From contig NZ_JARHUE010000008.1 of NCBI RefSeq assembly GCF_029222905.1, positions 50,041 to 114,040 on the forward strand: 64,000 nucleotides of DNA, written 5' to 3'. Of the stretch, positions 59,176-64,000 are shown in pieces (the first letter of the stretch is position 1; every line of letters starts with the position of its first letter). The translations under genes and the position numbers were made by a program. The notes beneath the pieces were generated by a model. It did no database searches and had not been told where the DNA came from. It worked only from the letters and a program-made list of their open reading frames with translations. This stretch comes from Neptuniibacter sp. CAU 1671. Lineage in GTDB: Bacteria; Pseudomonadota; Gammaproteobacteria; Pseudomonadales; Balneatricaceae.

Positions 59176-59508
59176 ATGGCCAACTCGCAAGACTATATCG
59201 ATTTTCTGCTGGATCAGCTTTCCGGCTTTCGCACGGTGCGCACCAAACGGATGTTTGGCGGTCACGGTATCTTTGCCGGTGATCTGATGTTTGCCCTGGT
59301 GGTGAATGATCAGCTCTATCTCAAAGCAGATGCAAACCTGGCGGCGGTCTTTATCGACGAAGGCTGCCAGCAGTTTACCTACCAGAAGCAGGGCAAAACC
59401 GCCCATATCAACTACTACACCGCCCCGGAAGAGACACTGGATGACCCTGAGATGATGGCGCAGTGGGCGGAACGCGCCTATCAGGTGGCGCTGAGGGCGC
59501 AGGCATGA
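59176..59508 (+). CDS. TfoX N-terminal domain protein
   Basis: A 110-residue protein. LLDQLSGFRTVRTKRMFGGHGIFAGDLMFALVVNDQLYLK is the TfoX/Sxy N-terminal domain. The full competence regulator has a second domain that is absent here, so a role in competence is not implied. It overlaps the following cupin gene by four bases (ATGA). Confidence 0.88.
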   Translation: MANSQDYIDFLLDQLSGFRTVRTKRMFGGHGIFAGDLMFALVVNDQLYLKADANLAAVFIDEGCQQFTYQKQGKTAHINYYTAPEETLDDPEMMAQWAERAYQVALRAQA

Positions 59509-59828
59509 ACCTGCTCAATGATCTGCCCGCCAACCTGCAGGAAGAGGTGTTTGAGACACTGCTGGAAAAAGGGCCTGTCAGGATTGAGCGTATTGTTTCC
59601 AACGGGCAAATAACACCGGAAGATCAGGTCTACGACCAGCACTGGGATGAATGGGTTTTACTGCTTCAGGGTGAGGCCACTCTGTTGCTGGTGGATACCG
59701 CAGAAGAGATTCATCTGGGTACAGGCGACACTTACTATCTGCCCGCCGGTTGCCGACACCGTGTTACCTATACCAGCTCTGCACCCCCGGCGATCTGGCT
59801 GGCGATTCACTTTGGGGCTGAATCATGA
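59505..59828 (+). CDS. Cupin domain protein
   Basis: A 107-residue single cupin. The start is the ATG at 59505 overlapping the previous stop; [21 protein letters not shown] begins the protein. The conserved cupin motifs are [20 protein letters not shown] and [10 protein letters not shown], with candidate metal-binding His residues. The substrate is unknown. It overlaps the macrodomain gene by four bases, making three coupled genes. Confidence 0.87.
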   Translation: MNLLNDLPANLQEEVFETLLEKGPVRIERIVSNGQITPEDQVYDQHWDEWVLLLQGEATLLLVDTAEEIHLGTGDTYYLPAGCRHRVTYTSSAPPAIWLAIHFGAES

Positions 59829-60361
59829 GCCATTCTTCCTGTGAGCGTATCAGCATTATTCAGGGGGATATCACCCAACTGCAGGTGGATGCCGTTGTGA
59901 ATGCTGCCAATGCTTCGCTGCTGGGCGGTGGTGGAGTCGATGGGGCGATCCATCATGCGGCTGGCCCTGAACTGCTGGCCGCTTGTCGTTTACTCAAAGG
60001 CTGTCGTACCGGGCAGGCTAAAATTACACCGGGATTCAGACTGCCTGCACAGTATGTGATTCATACTGTGGGACCAATCTGGCAGGGCGGCAGTGCTGGG
60101 GAGGCGGAACTGCTGGCAGACTGTTACCGGAACAGCCTGAGCCTTGCAGCAGAACAGGGTGTTCGGACGCTGGCCTTTCCCGCCATCAGTTGTGGGGTGT
60201 ATGGCTATCCTGTTGAGCAGGCGATTCCTATCGCATTAAATACGCTGCTCGATACACTTGAGCAGTGCCAAGAAATAGAACGTGTCCACCTGTGCTGCTT
60301 CGGTACAGCCATGGCGCAAGCCTATCAGGCGGTCTTCAAGTCCCTTTGTCTCGACAGTTAA
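59825..60361 (+). CDS. Macrodomain O-acetyl-ADP-ribose deacetylase (YmdB-like)
   Basis: A 178-residue macrodomain. [38 protein letters not shown] is the ADP-ribose-binding and catalytic signature of MacroD/Ymd[17 protein letters not shown] is the second loop. It hydrolyses O-acetyl-ADP-ribose or removes ADP-ribose from proteins. It is the last of three overlapping genes and is convergent with the YbaK-type gene. Confidence 0.92.
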   Translation: MSHSSCERISIIQGDITQLQVDAVVNAANASLLGGGGVDGAIHHAAGPELLAACRLLKGCRTGQAKITPGFRLPAQYVIHTVGPIWQGGSAGEAELLADCYRNSLSLAAEQGVRTLAFPAISCGVYGYPVEQAIPIALNTLLDTLEQCQEIERVHLCCFGTAMAQAYQAVFKSLCLDS

Positions 60362-60368
60362 TTACAGC

Positions 60369-60869
60369 TTAAAAGTGCGTCAGGTCATGCAGCTGTTCCG
60401 GTGCGCAGCTGATTTCACCGTGCGGCTGCTGGGCCATCAGTTCAGTAAACTGCTCGTGTTTAAGGTGCACCAGCAGATTATGGTCGCCCGCTTCAATATA
60501 CAGATCATTTTCACTCAGTAGCGCATCGTCACAGACCACATTGATGCCATACGCCTGACCTAACGCCGGTATCGCGCCGGGAGCGCAATCACCAAAGATT
60601 CTGAACACCTCATCTTCATCCGCCAGTTGCAGTCGCTGGCCGGTAATGGCTTCAATCTGCGGCAACATCACTTTATACATCGCTGGTACGGCGGCGAGGG
60701 TGTAGTGCTTGTGATGGTCCTGCAGTAGCACGGCCTTAACAACCTGTTTTAGCGGTACTGCGGCAAGCAAGGCAGACTCCGTGGCACTGCGGGAAGGGTA
60801 GTGACTGACAGTGTCGTAGGTACAGTGTTTATTGTGCAGAAAGCTGTCGAGTGTTGCGGTAACAGACAT
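60369..60869 (-). CDS. YbaK/ProX-type aminoacyl-tRNA deacylase domain protein
   Basis: A 166-residue YbaK/prolyl-tRNA synthetase-associated domain protein. ATG 60869 (AGGATG upstream) is preferred over an in-frame GTG six bases earlier. VPLKQVVKAVLLQDHHKHYTLAAVPA and FGDCAPGAIPALGQAYGINVVCDD match the fold. Members free mischarged tRNAs; the specificity here is unknown. A TATACT -10 (60906-60901) may drive it. It is the last typical housekeeping gene before the AT-rich region. Confidence 0.88.
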   Translation of the reverse strand: MSVTATLDSFLHNKHCTYDTVSHYPSRSATESALLAAVPLKQVVKAVLLQDHHKHYTLAAVPAMYKVMLPQIEAITGQRLQLADEDEVFRIFGDCAPGAIPALGQAYGINVVCDDALLSENDLYIEAGDHNLLVHLKHEQFTELMAQQPHGEISCAPEQLHDLTHF

Positions 60870-61028
60870 AACCACATCCTCTTTGTTTGGGGGTATGTTC
60901 AGTATAGACGTCGCGGGCTTGGGCGATTAAAAACAGATAACTTACGAAGCGACCGAGATGTACGTATTTTTCTTGGAGTATTCACTTCACGCTGCTGTGT
61001 CTCGTTGTGGATAAAACACTGGGTTTTT

Positions 61029-61044
61029 CTGTATGCATAAACAG
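61029..61044. promoter_or_regulatory. Orphan LexA box
   Basis: CTGTATGCATAAACAG fits CTG-N10-CAG and is followed by TA, giving a near-consensus SOS operator. A TATATT lies immediately downstream on the plus strand and a TATACT on the minus strand. No SOS gene is adjacent; the nearest plus-strand genes are the small ORF and the SIR2 gene. Confidence 0.7.
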
Positions 61045-61222
61045 TATATTTAAAACAGTACCTATGTATGGCTCGTTTTTCTGCTGGTTATGGCGCGTTT
61101 ATGCTCTTGCCTTTCTAGCTAAATGCTTACATATTAAACACTTATGGATATCGTTGTGCAGATATATGCGCACAGTAAGTCATCAAATTGAACATGCTCA
61201 TTTTTATCGGAGGAAAATGATA

Positions 61223-61312
61223 ATGTCGTCCAAAAAAGTCTTTTATAATCAATCTATTAAGAAATTAATAATAATTAATGGCGCGCAGAAAAACGCGCAT
61301 GCGCAGTATTAA
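61223..61312 (+). CDS. Possible small ORF (29 residues)
   Basis: CGGAGG lies nine bases before ATG 61223 (another ATG at 61217 is closer). The product, starting MSSKKVFYNQSIKKLIIING, is a basic, hydrophobic short peptide with no known relative. The strong ribosome site in otherwise non-coding AT-rich DNA is the only evidence. It ends 55 bases before the SIR2 gene and could be a leader peptide or a chance frame. Confidence 0.3.
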   Translation: MSSKKVFYNQSIKKLIIINGAQKNAHAQY

Positions 61313-61315
61313 AAT

Positions 61316-61323
61316 GTTATAAC
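61316..61323. repeat. GTTATAAC palindrome, upstream copy
   Basis: This 8-bp palindrome also occurs two bases after the SIR2 gene stop (63850-63857). The pair brackets the gene. It could mark the left boundary of a cassette (core-site-like GTT), but the sequence to its left does not look like the 3' half of an attC. Confidence 0.4.
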
Positions 61324-61335
61324 TCTGTCAGACCC

Positions 61336-61347
61336 TAGGTGCACCTA
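61336..61347. repeat. 12-bp palindrome before the SIR2 gene
   Basis: TAGGTGCACCTA is a perfect palindrome ending 7 bases before AAAGGAG, the SIR2 ribosome site region. It may be an operator or a chance palindrome. Confidence 0.35.
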
Positions 61348-61367
61348 AATTTATAAAGGAGTAAAAA

Positions 61368-63848
61368 TTGAATCCTCATATTAAAAATTCATTACTAAAT
61401 GGAAGGCTAGTACTTTTATTTGGGGCTGGAGCATCTATTGGCTGTAAAAATGGCCTTAAACAAACGCCACCTCTAGGTTGGGATTTAGCCAAAATACTCG
61501 CAGAAGAAATCGGGGAAAAATTCTCAGATGAAGATTTGTCAGATGTTTATGCTGCGGCTAAGGAAGTTTTAGGAGACCAGGTTCACAGGATTTTTGAAAA
61601 ACACTATAAACACTGCACGCCATCGAGTGAGTTTAAGGAGCTTTTAAAGTATCCGTTTTTTCGTATCTATACATTGAATATTGACGATGCTTTCGAAAAA
61701 GCAGCCCATCAAGTACCAAACCTAAAATTTAATGTGAAAAATAGAGACGACAATATCACTGAGGTAGATCAATTCTATCAGACACTTGACTATATAAAAC
61801 TCAATGGAGATGTAAACCACCCCTCAAAAGGTTTTATATTTTCTGCACAGGAGTATGCAAAAGGCTCTTCAGGTGAGCCGCTCTGGTATAGTGAGCTAGC
61901 TAAAGATTATCATAAATACACCTTTATATTCATAGGGACCAAGCTTAAAGAATCACTATTCTTTCATCAAATTGAAAAATATAAAGCTAAAACAAAAAGT
62001 AATGACTTAAAAAGTTACATCTTAATTCCTTCACTTACAGCTATTCAGAAAAAAAGCCTACAAGCTTCTAATATTGAGCACTTAGAAGGAAAGCTAAGTG
62101 ATTTTACAGATTGGCTTGAAGGTGAATTTGAGGAGCCACCGACAAGTGTAGACGTAGTTAAAAATACCCGTCCAGAATTAAACTTTGAGTCTAAAGAGAA
62201 AACTAAATATTTATCATTGTTTTCAGGAGTAACTCCGGTAAATAGATCTTCTTTGGCATTAATAGATTCTGATAGCTCAAAGTCAAAAATCAGAAACTTT
62301 TATAAGGGCTTTAAGCCCACATGGTTGGACATACTAGATAATGTTCCAGCCAGCTTATCTAATGTGGATCGGTTCTATAATGCTGTTTTAGAAAATTCCA
62401 ATTCAAGTGAGCTTGAATTGCATATTCTATTTGGAAGTGCAGGATGCGGTAAAACTACAGCTCTAAAACAACTTGCATTAAGAGTCGCAGACAAAGGGTT
62501 ACGGAATGTTTATTTTATTGAAGAGTATAAAGATAATTTCCAAGAGCTTGTAGCAGAACTCGACCATAGACATGATAAGGCATATTATCTATTTATTGAA
62601 AGAATTGGTGATGTCGCCCCTCAAATAGCAGAAATAATAAAATCAGCTAAATCTACAAAGGCTATTTTCATCAGTGCTGAAAACCCTAAAATATGGAAAA
62701 CGAGAGTAAAAGAACACCTGGGTGAATATTTAACATCTTCATCAGATATATCTCATATCAACTCTGGTGATGCTGATTTGATTTTAGAGAAGCTGGAGCG
62801 TTTCGGGAACTGGACTCGGTTGTCCAAAATGTCACCTAAAAATAGGAAAATAGAATTAATTAAAAAGTCAAAAAGGCAGCTTCTAATCGGTCTAATAGAG
62901 GCGACTTCTGGTGAAGGTTATAATGAAATAATACAAAAGGATTACAAAGGAATAACGTGCGATTCAGAGAGAGCGTTGTTGCTGCTTGCTGGATTAGCTA
63001 CTACACAAAGAGTTCCCGCAAATGAAGCAACATTAACTAGAGCACTGTCATATTTAAACTTAAATCCTAATGTACATCAACTCGCCGCTCAAATGGATGG
63101 TATTGTTACTTATACTAACGGGAGTGTTACTACTCGGCATAGAGTTTATATTGAGCGATTGTTTAATCTTTATGTTCCACAAAGTGAGTTATTAAAAATA
63201 ATAGACTCTTATATAAGAGCATTTTCAGTTTACCAATTCCCTATTGTTAAAAATATCTCTAGGAATGAAGCATCTATATACAAGCATCTTGTTAATGCGA
63301 AATCGTTAAAGCGGATTCTTAAAAACGATAAAGACAGTGTTCTTTCTGTTTATGAGGAATATGAAAAGACATTCGAGAATGAAGGCCTATTCTTACTTCA
63401 ATATGGATTGGCCTTAAGGTCATTTGAGGAAAATCAGCAAGCTTTCGAAAAGCTTAGAATAGCACATGATGCATTTCCTGAATCACCGCATATTGAACAC
63501 GCTCTCGCACAGCAGAGAATTATTTTAGCTTGTATCGAGACAGATGAAACTGTAGCTATGGCTCATTTTTCCGAGGCTGAAACAGTTCTCAATAGATTAA
63601 ATTCTGCAAATGTTAGTGCTTTTGACAGGTATCCTATAATTACTTTGTCTGAAGGTCATGTAAAAGTGTTAGATAATCTCGGTTACAACAAAGAAGCTAG
63701 ATTAATGGCTAAACAATACCATGACAGAATAAGTAAGAACAAAAATCTAGAATCTAATTATCGCCTATCTCAAACCGTAAGCGATCTTGCAAAGTTTTAT
63801 TTAACAGGAAAGTGGCCCGAACGTGTCCAGTCTGATTTAGTGAGTTAG
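61368..63848 (+). CDS. SIR2 domain-P-loop NTPase protein, predicted SIR2-STAND anti-phage sensor
   Basis: An 826-residue protein starting at TTG 61368, six bases after AAAGGAG. Residues 1-250: SIR2_2-type Rossmann domain with LLFGAGASIG (19-25), TLNIDDAFE with Asn104, and KLNGDV (144-149), where NADase relatives have His in place of Asn146. Residues about 335-560: NTPase with P-loop GSAGCGKTT (356-364) and Walker B-like YYLFIER (Glu411). Residues about 560-826: helical, with TPR-like repeats near 670-790. This layout is that of SIR2-STAND (Avs5-like) defence proteins, which deplete NAD on sensing phage. AT-rich with many AGA and ATA codons, unlike all neighbours, so probably acquired. Confidence 0.75.
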   Translation: MNPHIKNSLLNGRLVLLFGAGASIGCKNGLKQTPPLGWDLAKILAEEIGEKFSDEDLSDVYAAAKEVLGDQVHRIFEKHYKHCTPSSEFKELLKYPFFRIYTLNIDDAFEKAAHQVPNLKFNVKNRDDNITEVDQFYQTLDYIKLNGDVNHPSKGFIFSAQEYAKGSSGEPLWYSELAKDYHKYTFIFIGTKLKESLFFHQIEKYKAKTKSNDLKSYILIPSLTAIQKKSLQASNIEHLEGKLSDFTDWLEGEFEEPPTSVDVVKNTRPELNFESKEKTKYLSLFSGVTPVNRSSLALIDSDSSKSKIRNFYKGFKPTWLDILDNVPASLSNVDRFYNAVLENSNSSELELHILFGSAGCGKTTALKQLALRVADKGLRNVYFIEEYKDNFQELVAELDHRHDKAYYLFIERIGDVAPQIAEIIKSAKSTKAIFISAENPKIWKTRVKEHLGEYLTSSSDISHINSGDADLILEKLERFGNWTRLSKMSPKNRKIELIKKSKRQLLIGLIEATSGEGYNEIIQKDYKGITCDSERALLLLAGLATTQRVPANEATLTRALSYLNLNPNVHQLAAQMDGIVTYTNGSVTTRHRVYIERLFNLYVPQSELLKIIDSYIRAFSVYQFPIVKNISRNEASIYKHLVNAKSLKRILKNDKDSVLSVYEEYEKTFENEGLFLLQYGLALRSFEENQQAFEKLRIAHDAFPESPHIEHALAQQRIILACIETDETVAMAHFSEAETVLNRLNSANVSAFDRYPIITLSEGHVKVLDNLGYNKEARLMAKQYHDRISKNKNLESNYRLSQTVSDLAKFYLTGKWPERVQSDLVS

Positions 63849-63849
63849 A

Positions 63850-63877
63850 GTTATAACAAACGCCTGCAATCGGACAG
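63850..63877 (+). other. attC-like integron recombination site remnant
   Basis: GTTATAAC followed by AAACGCCTGC and then CGGACAG begins two bases after the SIR2 gene stop. The stretch TTATAACAAACGCCT is the same as the start of Vibrio cholerae VCR attC sites as I remember them, and the placement just after a stop codon is the attC position. The right part of the site is missing because IS-like DNA starts at 63878. Confidence 0.55.
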
Positions 63878-64000
63878 TGTAGTTCCCCCGCTTTAGTGGA
63901 CATCTCGATCTAACAGAATCGAGGTGGAAAATGCCAGCGTACAAGAATCAGAAGAAGACACGACAATACACAACTGAATTCAAGGCCCAAGCTGTTAAGC
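63878..64000 (+). mobile_element. Left end of an IS3-like insertion sequence (partial)
   Basis: The DNA changes at TGTAGTTCCCCCGCTTTAG, a plausible IS left terminal repeat. A hairpin CTCGAT/ATCGAG (63904-63923) follows and partly covers the transposase ribosome site, a usual IS feature that limits read-through expression. A transposase start follows at 63931. The right end is beyond the window, so target duplication cannot be checked. Confidence 0.65.
63931..64000 (+). CDS. IS3-like transposase OrfA, N-terminal fragment (runs off window)
   Basis: ATG 63931 with GAGGTGG four bases upstream opens MPAYKNQKKTRQYTTEFKAQ, continuing AVK to the window end. The basic start and the YTTEFKAQAVK stretch are the usual beginning of the helix-turn-helix OrfA of IS3-family elements. 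Only 23 codons are visible, so the subfamily is not assigned. Confidence 0.65.
   Translation, partial: MPAYKNQKKTRQYTTEFKAQAVK

Larger units (their letters stand above)
60876..61367. other. AT-rich intergenic region at the housekeeping/accessory junction
   Basis: These 492 bases hold no gene with family likeness. Base composition shifts to AT-rich from about 61,020. Items seen are the divergent ybaK-type promoter, an orphan LexA box (61029-61044), a weak 82-codon frame from ATG 61064 with no ribosome site, a 29-codon frame with a strong site (61223), GTTATAAC (61316) and a 12-bp palindrome (61336). Confidence 0.6.

Noticed and set aside
60876..61028. Remnant of an integron integrase gene on the minus strand left of the LexA box
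   Set aside because: The minus-strand translation of this 150-base stretch shows no integrase motif in any frame I read.
61064..61312. 82-codon hydrophobic frame downstream of the orphan LexA box, as a TisB-like toxin
   Set aside because: No ribosome site before ATG 61064, and residue usage (many His, Cys, Trp) looks non-coding. Kept only as an option in the LexA-box finding.
1..64000. CRISPR arrays, tRNA and rRNA genes
   Set aside because: No regularly spaced repeats and no cloverleaf or rRNA-like stretch was noticed. A tRNAscan/Infernal run would be needed to be sure.

Overview
The window looks like the chromosome of a marine gammaproteobacterium of the Oceanospirillaceae/Pseudomonas-like lineages. 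This is inferred from gene content and order (lexA-sulA beside topA; truA-trpF-accD-folC-dedD-cvpA-purF-metZ; leuCDB-asd-fimV), from polyhydroxyalkanoate (PHA) genes, and from a malate:quinone oxidoreductase. No species can be named from the sequence alone. Nearly all of bases 1-60,875 is compact housekeeping DNA. The last 3 kb is different: it is AT-rich and looks acquired.

Layout. 1-9,265: an edge-truncated DUF3080 lipoprotein, a MATE exporter, gabD, a cold-shock gene with a long leader, a YkgJ-type protein, mqo, an orphan SUKH protein, a class I PHA synthase and a glutaredoxin-like protein. 9,243-16,069: tatD, slt, uup, a universal stress protein and three small conserved unknowns. 16,344-24,778: topA, two conserved unknowns, the SOS genes sulA-lexA and dinG with three LexA boxes between them, then a DEAD-box helicase (rhlB-like). 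24,791-36,148: gpsA-sixA, a PglL-like O-antigen ligase, hydrolases, a patatin, an Smr protein, prmB-aroC, speD-speE and an MFS permease. 36,220-39,143: a DUF6489 protein, the PHA repressor phaR, and a class III PHA synthase (phaE-phaC). 39,198-44,669: a LysR regulator divergent from leuC-leuD-leuB-asd. 44,989-57,544: fimV, truA, trpF-trpB-trpA, accD, folC, dedD-like, cvpA, purF, metZ. 57,537-60,869: thpR, dusC, a tfoX-like/cupin/macrodomain operon, and a YbaK-type deacylase.

60,876-64,000 is the accessory part. It holds an orphan, near-consensus LexA box and a possible 29-residue small ORF with a strong ribosome binding site. These are followed by an 826-residue protein with an N-terminal SIR2-type NAD-binding domain, a central P-loop NTPase and a helical C-terminus. 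That layout matches SIR2-STAND anti-phage sensors. Its likely catalytic histidine is replaced by asparagine. The gene is flanked by GTTATAAC palindromes. The downstream copy begins a stretch that closely resembles the 5' end of Vibrio-type integron attC sites, and that stretch is cut by the left end of an IS3-like element running off the window. The simplest reading is a defence gene captured as an integron cassette, whose attC was then broken by an IS.

Other points of note are two different PHA synthases in one window, a shared TTGCAGTGC element in front of phaC and the DUF6489-phaR pair (candidate PhaR operator), and a complete intrinsic terminator inside the probable leader of speD.
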